Shown: positions 1 through 11,799 of the stretch, one piece after another
Layout of the letters: each line of letters begins with the position of its first letter
How positions within the stretch are numbered: position 1 is the stretch's first letter
Assembly (NCBI RefSeq): GCF_047675955.1
Contig: NC_132909.1
Location: forward strand, 41,653,931 to 41,717,930
Source of the DNA: Chlorocebus sabaeus
Lineage: Eukaryota > Chordata > Mammalia > Primates > Cercopithecidae
Direction of reading: 5' to 3'
DNA: 64,000 bases
Position numbers and translations under genes: made by a program
The notes under the pieces: generated by a model
What the model saw: only the letters and a program-made list of their open reading frames with translations
Told to the model about the DNA's origin: nothing
The model's database searches: none

Positions 1-286
1 TGGCCTAACAGGTGAACTATCAAGGAGAATGTTGTATGGGCTATTGAAAAGAGTGTATATCCTGATGCTGAGGAGTGTTCTCTATACCTCTGTTAAAAAT
101 ATTTGTTTTATGTTGCCTTTAAGTCCTCTGTTCACTTACTAATATTCTGTCTTGTCTTATTATTACAAAAAGTGGAGTATTGAAATATCCTACTGTAATT
201 ATATTGCTCTCTATGTTGCTTCTATGTGCTTCTTCAATTCTGTCAATATTTGCTTCATTTATTAGGAACTCTAACGTGAGATACAG

Positions 287-312
287 ACACACACACACAC
301 ACACACACACAA
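287..312. repeat. (CA)n microsatellite
   Basis: An uninterrupted run of alternating A and C, about 12 units, in the last intron of gene A. Confidence 0.95.
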
Positions 313-594
313 TTTGTTATAGGTTCCCAGTAAATTAATCTATTATTGTTTAATGTTCTTTTTCCCTTTGGAGTTTTGATTTCAAGTACATTTTATAAAG
401 TATGACAGTTTTTGGCTTAAGATTTCACTTGTATAATGTTATTTTGACCTCTTCTTTTATTTGGTTAATGTTTGCTTGCAATGTCTACTTCCATCTTGCC
501 ACTTTCATTATTTTATTAGATCTCAACTGCCTCTTGTAGAAAGGCAAGTTGGATCTTGATTTTTAAATTTTCAAATAAATCCTTTTATTGAAAG

Positions 595-706
595 TATGTC
601 TCTTGATTGAAAAGTTAATTTTATGTATATTTAAATACTTTTCTAAGGTATGTCTCTTGATTGGGAAGTTAATTTTATATTTATTTAAGTAATTTTCTAA
701 AGGAGA
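595..706 (+). repeat. 55-bp tandem duplication in gene A intron
   Basis: Two adjacent copies begin with 'gtatgtctcttgattg' (about 595 and 650) and end in 'ttttctaa'. The copies differ at several bases. The inverted paralog near 42.08-42.14 kb has a single copy. Confidence 0.8.
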
Positions 707-2418
707 AAAACTTACTAATGTTATTCTATTAATTGTTTTATTTTATTTTTGTCCCTCATTTTCTCTTTTTCTGTCTTTTTTGTGTCTTTTTGATTTTTGT
801 ATTCATATGCTTATACTTTCTTATTTTGTGTATCTATGGATATTTTCTTTCTGGTATCTTGGGGATTACATAAAACTTAAAAGGTACAGCAATATATTTT
901 AATCTGGTAAAAAATTAACTTCAGTTGCATACAAAAATTCTTCCTCATTACATCTGCTCTCAACTTGGTTACTGATGTAGCTAATTATATCTTTTTGTGT
1001 TGTATATTCATTAATAGATGATAATTTCTATGCTTTTATCTTTCAACTTTTAGAGAAAAATTAAAAGTGTTTTCTGCACCATTATGGTAATGCTGTGAAA
1101 TTCTGTTTTGTGTATGTGCATATTTTTCCCAGAAAGTTAGTATTTATGTGTGATTATTTGTTGTTTTTTATTGCATCATGTTATTTTCAGTAGAAGGAAC
1201 TGCTTTCAGCATTTTTGCTATATAGGACATATGTAGTGCCAATATACTTTCTCAGGATTTAATTATTTTAGAATGTCTTTTACTTCTTATTTGTTAGAAC
1301 AGTTTGCTAATGATATTTTTCTCACTTGACAGAATTTTTTTTTCTAGGACTTTGACTGTGTCACACAGTTGCCTTCTTGCCTGCAAAATTCTTGTTCACA
1401 GATTCACTGGTTATAAGACTATGCTAATAAATGACACATCACTTTTGTCTTGCCACTCCTAAGATTTTTTTGTCTGTGACTTTTGAAATTCTTCTAATAT
1501 TTGTGTTTGTTATAAATATTTTGTGTGTGTGTATCCTAGTTGGTTTGTTCAGCTTCTTCATATTTATATCATTTTTATGGTTGTTTTCTGAAAGTTTAAT
1601 AATGTTTTTGATGGGCCTGTGCTGCCCTAATATTTTGTATACATTATAATCTTTCTTTGGGATTTGGACATTAAAAACAAGCTACCTGTCACAATCTTTA
1701 TAATGTAGTAGCTTTCTCCTGGCATAGTCTGAAACAAATTGTCTTGGCTAGAGATTCTGTGAGTCTCTCATACATGTTCTTAGAATGTGTCTTGTCTGAA
1801 ATTTTTTGTGTGTGTGTTTTTTTAGTTGAGTTTATTCATATTTCTTCTTAATAGTCAGTAATCACTTGATACACCTCTTCCTTGTCTGTAATACTGCAGT
1901 CTCTGTGGTGCTGTACCATTTATCTTTGGTCTCAGCACTCTCAAACTGTTATTCCAAAGTATATCCCCATTTATTTCAGCATTTTGTGTTATAGGAGACC
2001 GAAACCAGTGTCTGGTAAGACCCCTGGAAGCCAGAAATTTAGATGTATGTGCCAATATTTTTCTTGTATTTTAAAATAGAAACCAGGAGTTGGCAATTTG
2101 CTTCTGAAGGCACTGTGTTATATTAGGGGGCAGGAATAGCTGTACTGGTTAAATGTAATGTACTTTTCTTTTCCTTTTATATGATTCTGCATTGTGCTCA
2201 CCTGTGGCACTGCACACATTTAACTCATTTATACATTTTCCACAAATGTATTTTGACCATTAAGTTTTTGTTTCATTTATATATTTATGAAGAAATTAGA
2301 CCCTGTGGTATTTTGATATGCTATTTTGCTTATGTCACTTGTATGCTTTTATAGGTTTGATTTATATATTTATCTGAGCCTAGTAAGTGGAGTAATTTGT
2401 TGTTTTAATTTCTTTTAG

Positions 2419-3803
2419 TTATGTGTTCTCATTTTGTTGAAGAACTTTGGCCAGAGCAAAACATAAAAGATTCTTTCCAAAAAATGATACTGAGGAGATA
2501 CAATAAATGTGGACATAAGAACTTACAATTAAATAAAGGCTGTAGAAGTGTGAATGAGTGTAAGCTGCACAAAGGAGGTTATAATGGACTTAATCAATGT
2601 TTCACAACTACCCAGAGCAAAATATTTCGATGTTATACATATATAAAAGTGTTTCATATATTTTCAAATTCAAATAGACCTAAAATAAGACATACTGGAA
2701 AGAAACCTTTCAAATGTAAAAAATGTGGCAAATCATTTTGCATGCTCTCTCAACTAACTCAACATGAAAGAATTCATACTGGAAAGAAACTTTACAGATG
2801 TGAAGAATGTGGCAAAGCCTTTAACTGGCCCTCAACCCTTAGTCAACATGAGAGAATTCATACTGGAGAGAAACACTATAAATGTGAAGAATGTGGCAGA
2901 GCATTTAAGCAGTCCTCAAGCCTTACTAGACATAAGAGAATTCATACTGGAGAGAAATACTACAAATGTGAAAAATGTGGCAAAGCCTTTAACCGTTTCT
3001 CAAACCTTACTATGCATAAGATAATTCATACTGGCGAGAAACCCTACAAACGTGAAGAATGTGGCAAAGCCTTCAACCAGTCTTCAAACCTTACTATGCA
3101 TAAGATAATTCATACTGGCAAGAAACCCTACAAATGTGAAGAATGTAGCAAAGCCTTCAACCGGTCTTCAAACCTTACTATGCATAAGATAATTCATACT
3201 GGAGAGAAACCCTACAAATGTGAAGAATGTGGCAAAGCCTTCAACCGGTCTTCAAACCTTACTATGCATAAGAGAATTCATACTGGAGAGAAACCCTACA
3301 AATGTGAAGAATGTGGCAAAGCCTTCAGCCGGTCTTCAGACCTTACTATGCATAAGAGAATTCATACTGGAGAGAAACCCTACAAATGTGAAGAATGTGG
3401 CAAAGCCTTCAGCCAGTCTTCAAACCTTACTATGCATAAGATAATTCATACTGGCGAGAAACCCTACAAATGTGAAGAATGTGGCAAAGCCTTCAGCCAG
3501 TCTTCAAACCTTACTATGCATAAGATAATTCATACTGGCGAGAAACCCTACAAATGTGAAGAATGTGGCAAAGCCTTCAACCAGTCTTCAAACCTTACTA
3601 TGCATAAGATAATTCATACTGGCGAGAAACCCTACAAATGTGAAGAATGTGGCAAAGCCTTCAACCAGTCTTCAAACCTTACTATGCATAAGAGAATTCA
3701 TACTGGAGAGAAACCCTACAAATGTGAAGAATGTGGCAAAGCATTTAAGCAGTCCTCAAAACTTACTAAACATAAGATAATTCATACTAGAGAGAAACCC
3801 TGA
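2419..3803 (+). CDS. Gene A: zinc-finger exon of a ZNF91-type KRAB-ZNF (5' exons outside window)
   Basis: Terminal exon of a KRAB zinc-finger repressor; this class binds DNA through C2H2 fingers in the nucleus. The exon starts after the AG at 2417-2418. Its first two bases complete a split Val codon, and the in-frame ATG at 2421 is internal rather than the true start. The first ~90 residues are the family linker (CSHFVEELWPEQ motif, then a decayed finger near residues 62-92). Thirteen finger units follow from residue ~97, each with the TGEKPY linker. Finger 5 has lost its first Cys (C to R). Fingers 5-12 are almost the same 84-bp unit, with helix residues (-1,2,3,6) mostly Q/R,S,N,M. The frame ends at TGA 3801-3803, where finger 14 should begin with Tyr. 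Homologous finger relics continue downstream, so the protein is shortened. The finger identity is sure. Whether it is still a working gene depends on KRAB exons not seen here, and the ortholog is not assigned. Confidence 0.85.
3045..3716 (+). repeat. 84-bp coding tandem repeat, 8 copies (fingers 5-12 of gene A)
   Basis: Units start at 3045, 3129, 3213, 3297, 3381, 3465, 3549 and 3633. Units 3381 and 3465 are identical over all 84 bases and the unit at 3549 differs by one base. The others differ by only a few bases. Fingers of the same family normally diverge far more, so this is recent tandem amplification or gene conversion inside the exon. Confidence 0.95.
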
Positions 3804-4317
3804 AAGTGTGAAGAATATGGCAAAGCTTTTAACCAATTCTCAACCTTTACTAAACATAAGATAATTCATACTGGAGAGAAACCATACAAATGTGTTAAAT
3901 GTGGCAAAGCCTTTAACCAGTCCTTGACTTTTACTAAAAATGAGAATTCATGTGAAAAATAAACCCTACTAATGTGAAGAATGTGATGAAGCCTTTAACA
4001 AGTTCTCAAACCTTATTACACGTAATACTGGAGAGAAAACATAAAAGTGTGAAGAACTTTACAAAGCCTTTAACAAGTCCTCAGTTCTTAATAGACATAA
4101 GATAATTCATCCTAGAGAGATATTCTGCAAAGCTGAAAGATGTGACAATCCTTTTAACAACACCTTAAACTTTTACAAACATAAAAGTAATCATACGGGT
4201 ACAAAACCCTAGAAATGTGAAGAATGTGAAAAAGCCTTTAAATGGTTTTCACACTTGATTGTAGGTAAAATAATTTATACTGGAGAATTCCAAGTGTGAA
4301 TAATGTGGCAAAACCTT
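3804..4317 (+). pseudogene. Decayed zinc fingers downstream of the gene A stop
   Basis: About five or six finger-like units continue past the stop at the 84-bp period ('tgtgaagaatgtg', 'gcctttaac' and 'attcatactggaga' motifs). They carry Cys losses (C to Y in the first unit), a frameshift near 3945, and stops including TAA near 3959. An Alu interrupts the last unit at 4318. The segment now acts as 3' UTR, but it shows the ancestral protein was longer. Confidence 0.85.
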
Positions 4318-4622
4318 TTTTCTTTCTTTTTTTTTTTTTTTAGTTGGAGTCTCACTCTGTTACCCAGGCCAGAGTGCAGTGGTGTGATCTTGGATCACTG
4401 CGATCTGTGCCTCTCAGGTTCAAATGATTCTCCTGCCTCAGACTCCCAAGTAGCTGGGATTATAGGCACCTGCCACCATATCCAGTTAATTTTTGTAGTT
4501 TTAGTAGAGATGGGGTTTCACCATGTTGGCCAGGCTGGTCTTGAACTCCTGACCTCAAGTAATCTACCCACGTTGGCCTCCCCAAGTGCTGGCATTACAG
4601 ACATTAGCTACCACACCCCGCC
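4318..4622 (-). mobile_element. Alu in 3' UTR of gene A
   Basis: Full-length antisense Alu with a poly-T head at 4318-4341 and an end near 'ccacaccccgcc'. It lies within the finger-relic region. Confidence 0.95.
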
Positions 4623-4692
4623 AAAAAAATTTCTTCTTAGATTCTTACACAAAGTGTGGCAAATATAAAATGTAATAGAAACAGTATCTTAA

Positions 4693-4989
4693 GGCCAGGC
4701 ACAGTGGCTCACACCTGTAATCCCAACACTTTGGGAGGCTGTGGCAGGTGGATCATGAGGTCAGGAGTTCGAGACCAGCCTCGCCAATGTAGTGAAACCC
4801 TGTCTCTATGAAAAATACAAAAATTAGCCCGGCATAGTGGCACATGCCTGTAATCCCAGCTACTCAGGAGGCTGAGGCAGGAGAATCACTTGAATCCGGG
4901 AGGCAGAGGTTGCAGTGAGCCAAGATTGTGCCATTGCACTTCAGCCTGGGCGACAGAGCGAGACTCAGTCTTAAAAACAACAACAACAA
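4693..4989 (+). mobile_element. Alu
   Basis: Sense Alu starting 'ggccaggcacagtgg' and ending in an (AAC)n tail. Flanking copies of 'atcttaa' look like the target-site duplication. Confidence 0.95.
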
Positions 4990-5086
4990 ATCTTAAAATA
5001 TTTAGAGAATTAGTGGCAAGTGAAGAATATTAAATGTGATTTTCTATGATATAGCACAACTGACATTGGTATACAGAATCGTCTGG

Positions 5087-5395
5087 TTTTTTTTTTGTTT
5101 TTTTTTTTTTTTTGAGATGGAGTCTCGCTCTGTCACCCAGGCTGGAGTGCAGTGGTGTGATCTCGGCTCACTGCAGGCGCTGCCTCCCGGATTCATGCCA
5201 TTCTCCTGCCTCAGCCTCCCGAGTAGCTGGGACTACAGGTGCCCGCCACCACGCCCAGCTAAGTTTTTGTATTTTTTGGTAGAGATAGGGTTTCACAGTG
5301 TTCGCCAGGATGGTCTTGATCTCCTGACCTCGTGATCCTCCCGTCTCGGCCTCCCAAAGTACTGGGATTACAGGCGTGAGCCACCGCGCCCAGCC
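5087..5395 (-). mobile_element. AluY/S-like
   Basis: Antisense full-length Alu with little divergence. Flanks 'agaatcgtctgg' and 'cgaatcttctg' form an imperfect target-site duplication. Confidence 0.95.
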
Positions 5396-6719
5396 CGAAT
5401 CTTCTGTTTTTAAGTGTGAATGTTAAGTGTTGCAAAATAAAATGATTTCCTGTGCATTTGAAATTTGGAATAATATTTCTTTTACATATTGATGTAACAA
5501 TTTGGAGAAATTTTTCTCATTTTATTTAATTTTTTTAGTCGCTGAAGTTAAGTCTACAGTTGTTTTTATTGGTCACTTAACTACCCAATCCTTGGTCATT
5601 GGTAAGAGACTGATATAGTAATTTCAATCTATTTCATTTTAGTCCCTGAGAAAACTCAATATTCCCTAATTATTTGATAGGAAAAATATTCTTATTTTAG
5701 TGTTTCTAAAACTTTAAAAAACTGTAGACCACTGAATGTATGATGATGTACATATAGACCACAATTTTTTTTATATATAATTTTAGGCTTATCCTAGCTT
5801 TTAATATAAAAACTCACTACATTTCAAAAGTGAAATTAGTGACTGTTTTAAATCATAAGAGGGATATTAGAATCCATTTAACAAAGTATTTGTGTTTGGC
5901 TTAGTAATGACTACTTTAAACCAAAAATCAAGTTCTACACACTGTGATTAAAATAATTGTTTTCTAGATTTTTATTTCTACAAAATTAGAAAATTCAAAG
6001 CAAAATGTTAGGTTAGATATAAAAAGAATTGGCTATGAGGGTGTTGGGCATAAATGGTTAAGATTGAAACTCAGTATCAGGTGGTTTCTGATTGCATTCG
6101 AGTTCTGCCACGTATAGGCTGTATGACCTGAGTACAACTGTACAGTGAGGATGACAGTGCATAAATTCTAGGGTTTTTGTCAGATTAAAGCAATTAATGC
6201 AAATAAAGGTACCAGAAGAGTGCCCAACAAACAGTGAGTGTAAAGAAAATTTATTAGCTTTTATTTGTTAATTGTTACATTATAATCTATATTCACTTAC
6301 AGCATAGATATAAATATCAATGAAAAGATTTCTTATTGAGTGCTGCTCTTTAACACTCCAGTAACACTAGATAAGTAAGCACTTAAACATCATGTGCTTG
6401 TCAGTTTTAAAATTAAATAAGGCAAATTGGTTCCTTATAATAATGTTCTTATTGTTGAGTAATTACGCTTATTGGATAAATTTAAATATAGTGTAAAATA
6501 TATATTCAAATATATTTTTTTAAGAAAAAATCAGAATTTTACTCTAAACAGTTGTTTTAACATCTGTCTTTTAAAGTATTATTTTGAATAGGAAATATCA
6601 ACATATTTCTGAATGTTGAGTTCAGAATGCTTATAATATTAAACATTTACTTACCTACGTTACTAATTGAGGAAGCCATTTGAGATACAAAAAATATATG
6701 TATATGTTTTCTGAAATTT
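5396..6719. other. AT-rich 3' flank of gene A, no gene seen
   Basis: Holds the candidate poly(A) signal and then about 1.2 kb of AT-rich sequence in which I recognise neither a repeat nor an open frame. Confidence 0.5.
5436..5441 (+). promoter_or_regulatory. Candidate poly(A) signal of gene A
   Basis: AATAAA just past the Alu cluster in the 3' UTR, in a context ('gtgttgcaaaataaaatg') like the 3' ends I know from this ZNF family. No transcript evidence is available here. Confidence 0.4.
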
Positions 6720-7020
6720 TTGTTTTGTTTTGTTTTGCTTTGAGATGGAGTTTTGCTCTTGTTGCCCAGGCTAGAATGCAATGGCATGATCTTGGCTTAC
6801 TGCAACCTCCGCCTTCCGGATTCAAGTGATTCTCCTGCCTCAGCCTCACGAGTAGCTGGGATTACAGGCATGCGCCACCACACCCAGCTAATTTTGTATT
6901 TTAGTAGAGACTGGGTTTCTCCATGTTGGTCAGGCTGTCTTGAACTCCCGACCTCAGGTGATCCATCCGCCTCAGCCTCTGAAATTGCTGGAGTTACAGG
7001 TGTGAGCCACCGCACCACAT
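6720..7020 (-). mobile_element. Alu
   Basis: Antisense Alu with a (TTTTG)n head. Flanked by 'atgttttctgaaat' on both sides (target-site duplication). Confidence 0.95.
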
Positions 7021-7039
7021 GTTTTCTGAAATGTTGAGA

Positions 7040-8060
7040 TTGAAAAAACACTTTTTTTCTCTGGCCCCATTTCTTAAGGTTTATTTCTCTCTTTTTAAGA
7101 AAAAAGTTAATACTATTTTTGATTGACAAATCATAGTTGTATACATTTATGGGGTGCAATGTTGTGTTTTAATATATGCATATAATATAGAACAATTAAG
7201 TTAAATAACATTAACTTTCTTACCTATCATTTTTTTGTGGGGAGACATTTGAAATTCGCTCAGTTGTTTTGAAATATACAATACTTTTTTTTTTGTTTGT
7301 TTTTGAGACAGAGTCTCACTCTGTTGCCCAGGCTGGAGTGCAATGGCCCGATCTTGGCTCATTGCAACCTCCACCTCCTGGGTTCATGCAATTCTCCTGC
7401 CTCAGCTTCCTGAGTAGCTGGGACTACAGGGGCGCACCACCATGCCCGGCTAATTTTTGTATTTTTAGTGGAGATGGGGTTTCACCGTATTGGCCAGGCT
7501 GGTCTCAAACTCCTGACCTTGTGATCCACCCACCTTGGCTTCCCAAATTGTTGGGATTACAGGCGTGAGCCACCACACCTGGCTAATACATTATTGTTTA
7601 CTGTGGTCATCCTGGTGTGCAATAGATCTCAAAACCTCCTTACCCTATTTAAAACTTTGTACCCTTAGAGGAAAAACTATCTGTTCTCTTCTTATCACCC
7701 CTAGCATCTGGTAACTGTTATTTCACTTTCTGCTTTTTTGAGTTGAACTTTATTATATTCTACATAAAAATAAGATCATTCAGTATTTGTCTTTCTGTGT
7801 CTGGCTTATTTTATCTAGCATACATAATGTCTTCTAAATGTATCTATCTGGTTTCAAATAATGGGACGTACCCCTTTTTAAAGCTAAATAGTGTTTTGTA
7901 TCTATACCACATTCTTAGAAGAATTAATTTAAATATATATTCAAAAAACGTTATGAAAAGATATTTCTTTTTTAAAATATGTATTAATGTAACTTAGCAT
8001 ATAAATATCCTATTAAAAGTAGCTAATTTATACTAGCACTAACCATAACACCATATATGC
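7040..8060 (+). mobile_element. L1M-type 3' end, split by an Alu
   Basis: The part at 7120-7284 ('tatacatttatggggtgcaatg') and the part at 7585-7870 ('tttgtaccctt', 'ggctta' region) resemble the 3' UTR of older primate L1M elements in sense orientation. The Alu at 7285-7584 interrupts them. The subfamily is not assigned. Confidence 0.5.
7285..7584 (-). mobile_element. Alu
   Basis: Antisense full-length Alu inserted in the L1M fragment; 'aatac' repeats at both ends. Confidence 0.95.
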
Positions 8061-8071
8061 ATCAATAAATT

Positions 8072-8374
8072 TATTATTTATTTATTTATATTTTAAGATA
8101 GAGTTTCGCTCTTGTTGCCCAGGCTGGAGTGCAATGGTGTGATCTCGGCTTATTGTAACCTCTGCCTCCCACCTTCAAGTGATTCTCCTGCCTTAGCCTC
8201 CAAGTAGCTAGGATTACAAGCATGCATCACCATGCCCAGGTAATTTTGTATTTTTCGTAGAGACTAGTTTCTCCATATTGGTTAGGTTGGTGTTGAACTC
8301 CCGACCTCAGGTGATCCGACCACCTTGGCCTCCCAAAGTGCTGGGATTACAGGAGTGATCCACCGTGCCTGGCC
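8072..8374 (-). mobile_element. Alu (first of a tandem pair)
   Basis: Antisense Alu with a (TTTA)n head. It abuts a second antisense Alu without unique sequence between them. Confidence 0.92.
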
Positions 8375-8673
8375 TTTTATTTTATTTTTGAGGTGGAGTT
8401 TCACTCTTATTGTCCAGGCTGGAGTGCAATGGTGCAATCTCAGCTCACCACAACCTCCACCTCCCGGCAAGCAATTATCCTGCCTCAGTCCCTGAAGTAG
8501 CTGGGATTACAGGCATGCACCACCATGCCTGGCTAATTTTGTATTTTTTTTTTAGTAGAGAAGAGGTTTCTCCATGTTGGACAGGCTGGTCTCAAACTCC
8601 CAACCTCAGGTGATCCACCCACCTTAGCCCCCTAAAGTGCTGGGATTACAGGTGTGAGTCATCGCACCCGGCC
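8375..8673 (-). mobile_element. Alu (second of a tandem pair)
   Basis: Antisense Alu. 'aataaatttatt' before the pair and 'aatacatttatt' after it suggest one target site shared by both. Confidence 0.92.
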
Positions 8674-8710
8674 AATACATTTATTTTTTTTTACAGTAAC
8701 TTAATAACAG

Positions 8711-9013
8711 GTCTGGCTGTGAGCGGTGGCTTACACCCGTAATCCCAGCACTTTGAGAGGCCATGACGGGTGGTTCACGAGGTCAGGAGTTCAAGACCAG
8801 CCTGGCCAAGGTGGTGAAACCCTGTCTCTACTAAAAATACAAAAATTAGCCAGGCGTGGTGGTAGGCACCTGTAATCCCAGCTACTCGGGAGGTTGAGGC
8901 AGGAGAATCACTTAAACCCAGGTGGCAGAGGTTGCAGTGAGCTGAGATCACAGCACTGCACTCCAGCTTGGCCAACAGAGTGAGACTGTGTCTCAAAAAT
9001 AATAAATAAATAA
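8711..9013 (+). mobile_element. Alu
   Basis: Sense Alu ending in (AATA)n; 'aataacaggtct' and 'aataataggtct' flank it. Confidence 0.93.
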
Positions 9014-9328
9014 TAGGTCTTACTATTATCTTCATTATACAGAGCTAGAAACAGAGCCACTGAGAGAAATGACTTGTTCACAATAGCAGAGGCAGTATTA
9101 AAAAGGCAACTTTTTCTCTACAGATAACACTCTTGAGTACGACAATAAAAACCATCTACAAACAAAAATAATTTTTAACATTAGATTTTAATAAAAATTT
9201 AACAAAAATTGAATAATTTGATACATTTTCATTGTTCTAGGTGTGTGTAAATGTATAAAATGATACGCAAGGGAGAAATAAGCCAGAAAAAAAGATGTTA
9301 GTTAATATTTGTAATGAATAAATCTGGA

Positions 9329-9639
9329 GGCCAGGAGCAGTGCCTCACACCCGTAATCCCAACACTTTGGGAAGTTGAAGTGGGCAGATCACCTGAGGTC
9401 AGGAGTTCAAGATCAGCCTGGCCAACATGGCAAAACCCCGTCTCTACTAAAAAATACAAAAATTAGCCAGCCGTGGTGGTGGGCGCCTGTAATCCCAGTT
9501 ACTTGAGAGGCTGATGTCGGGAGAATTGCTTGAACCCGGGAGGCAGAGGTTGTAGTGAGCTGAGATTGCTCCATTGCACTCCAGCCTGGGCAACAAAGCG
9601 AGACTCCATCTCAAAAAAAAAAAAAAAAAAAAAAAAAAA
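9329..9639 (+). mobile_element. Alu
   Basis: Sense full-length Alu with an uninterrupted poly-A tail of about 27 bases. Confidence 0.95.
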
Positions 9640-10600
9640 CTGGAAAGGAGTTAATTATTATTGACAGATGATATCTTTGTTTACTTAGAGAATGAAATAA
9701 CTAAGAGATTATTTTAAAACGCTATTCAGGTGGGTGGGCAAAATTTTAAGATCATCCCTCAGATTCCCAGTCTGTTGCACACCTGTTGTGTAATCCTTTC
9801 CTCTTGAATATTTAAAAAAAAAATGACTGTGGTGAGAAATTACTCATAAAATTAGGTTACTAACATGTTGACTTTGTGTTCATCAAAAAAGGGAGATTAT
9901 CGTGATTGGGCTCAACTTAATCAGAGGTGCTTTTAAGAGAAAGACACACATCATGGAAAAACACATCTGATGGCGTGGAAGTAAGTGACTTCTAGAGGTG
10001 GGCCACATGGTATGCTTCTTATGTTGGCCACATGGCAGGAAATATATTTGTATATTATTATCATTTCTCCCTCCCACATGTTGCTTCCAGTAAGGAGAAT
10101 AGGAGAATCCCATGGAGAGAAAATTGATTAATATATGTATCTATAATAAATTGATATTAAAAATTAAGAAAAATTATATCTTACCTTTTGCTTACCTGCC
10201 GTCCCTCTTTGAGGATGTAAACAAACCTATCCTAGATAAAGTGTTTGTAAAAGTAGACCCTCATGTAAAGTAAGCTTGTTTTTATATATATATATATAAA
10301 TTAATAAAATTAAAAATTCTTTAGGTTTATGCTGAGTTCAGGCTTATTCTTTCTTTGTCCTATTTATTAATGGATTCCATCCTGAACTCAGTAATTATAG
10401 CTAAGAAACAGTATCTAAGTTAGAAGAACTACGTTTTGAATGAAATTACACCTTTCTGGAATTTAACTATCTTGAAATTTTTTAATAAAATAAATTTACG
10501 TCTTTAAAGAAAATCTGTATTTGTAAAATGTCTGCCTTGCATTATAAACATTTACTATTGTTTTAAATTTTTACAACTCATCTTTAAGGTGCTTTTCTGA
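9640..10600. other. Unassigned intergenic DNA with a probable ancient repeat
   Basis: The stretch near 9890-10100 (a 'gggagattatcgtgattgggctc' like motif and 'ggccacatggcagg') looks like an ancient mammalian interspersed repeat I cannot name. The remainder is AT-rich and featureless, with a short (TA)n near 10285. Confidence 0.35.
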
Positions 10601-10604
10601 CCGT

Positions 10605-11799
10605 CTTGTCTTAACTAATTTTGTTGACAAAGTCCACAATTAAACAATAGACTTAAATGATACTCTAGAACAACTGGACTTAACAGATGTTTACAAAACA
10701 TTCTACCCAAAAACTGCAGAATATACATTCTTTTTATCAGCACACAGAACATTCTTCAAGATAGAGCATATGATAGACCACAAAACAAGTCTCAGGAAAT
10801 ATTTAAAAATCAAGATTATATCGAGTACTCTCGCAGACCACAGTGAAATAAAATTGGAAATCAACTCCAAGATTAGCCTTCAAAACTATAAAAATACGTG
10901 AAAGTTAAATAATTTTCTTCTAAATGATTTTTAGGTCAACAAAATGAAGATGAAAATTTAAAAATTATTTGAATTGAATGACAGTAGTGACACAAATTCT
11001 CAAAACCTCTGGCATCCTGCAAAAGCTATGGTAAGAGGAAAGTTCATAGCATTAAATACCTACATCTAAAAGGCTGAAGAAGTCCAAAGAGAAAACCTAG
11101 GCTCAAAGAACTAGGGAAACAAGAACAAACCAAACCCAAACCCAGCAGAAGGAAAGAAAAAAGATCAGAACAAAACTAAATGAAATTGAAATAAAAATAT
11201 ATAAATGAGGCAAAAAACTGGTTCTTTCAAAAAACAAAATTGATAGGCCACTACCCAGATTAACCAAGAAAAGCTGATAGAAGATCCAGATAAGCTAAAG
11301 ATATTACAACCAATGCCACAGAAATACAAAATATCATTCAAGGCTACTATGAACACCTTTACATGCACAAACTAGAAAACCTAGAGGAGAGAAATAAATT
11401 CTCTGAAATATGCAACCCTCCTAGACTAAAGCAGGAAAAAATAGAAACTCTCAACCGACCGGTAACAAATAATGAAATTCAAACCGTAATAAAAAATTGC
11501 CAACAAAAGAGCCCAGGACCAGATGGATTTACCTCTGAGTTCTATCAGACATTCAAAGAAGAATTTGTACCAATCCTACTGAAGTTCCAACAGATGGAGG
11601 AAATCCTTCCTAAATCATTCTATGAATCCAGTATCACCCTAATACCAAAAACAGGAAAGTACATAATAAAAAAAAGAAAACTACACACCAACTTTTTTTT
11701 TTTTTAATGAACATAGATGCAAAAAAGGGTTGTAATTTTTTGACATATTTGACAGGCTTCTCAAAATCAAATTTCATCTTTTAAAAATTGTCTTTTTTT
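10605..11799 (+). mobile_element. L1 ORF2 fragment
   Basis: Sense L1. At 11363-11707 a 114-codon open stretch carries the start of the L1 reverse-transcriptase domain (SPGPDGFTSEFYQTF motif, then ITLIPK). The fragment is truncated at both ends and carries stops, so it is immobile. Confidence 0.9.

Larger units (their letters stand above)
1..1850 (-). mobile_element. Old L1 (LINE-1) remnant in the last intron of gene A
   Basis: AT/T-rich sequence that reads as antisense L1 ORF2/3' region, for example the tract around 120-250 that resembles the antisense of the L1 ORF2 end. It is strongly diverged, with no open reading frame of note. It forms part of the last intron of gene A and has an inverted counterpart near 40.9-42.7 kb. 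The L1 class is firm for the first few hundred bases and weaker beyond 700. Confidence 0.55.
1..2418 (+). other. 3' part of the last intron of gene A
   Basis: Intronic sequence ending in a T-rich tract and the acceptor AG at 2417-2418. It matches, in reverse complement, the intron upstream of the finger exon of gene B (39844 to about 42745). For instance the opening 'cctaacaggtga' pairs with 'tcacctgttagg' near 42725, and the 1855-2150 block pairs with 40090-40250 and 40630-40760. The KRAB exons of gene A must lie left of the window. Confidence 0.75.

Noticed and set aside
2764..3444. Plus-strand open stretches of 86 and 74 codons in gene A
   Set aside because: Also the second frame of the finger repeat; no start context or family.
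2700..3800. Regular repeats at fixed spacing resembling a CRISPR array
   Set aside because: The 84-bp period is that of C2H2 fingers and the repeats translate as C-x2-C...H-x3-H; the genome is vertebrate.
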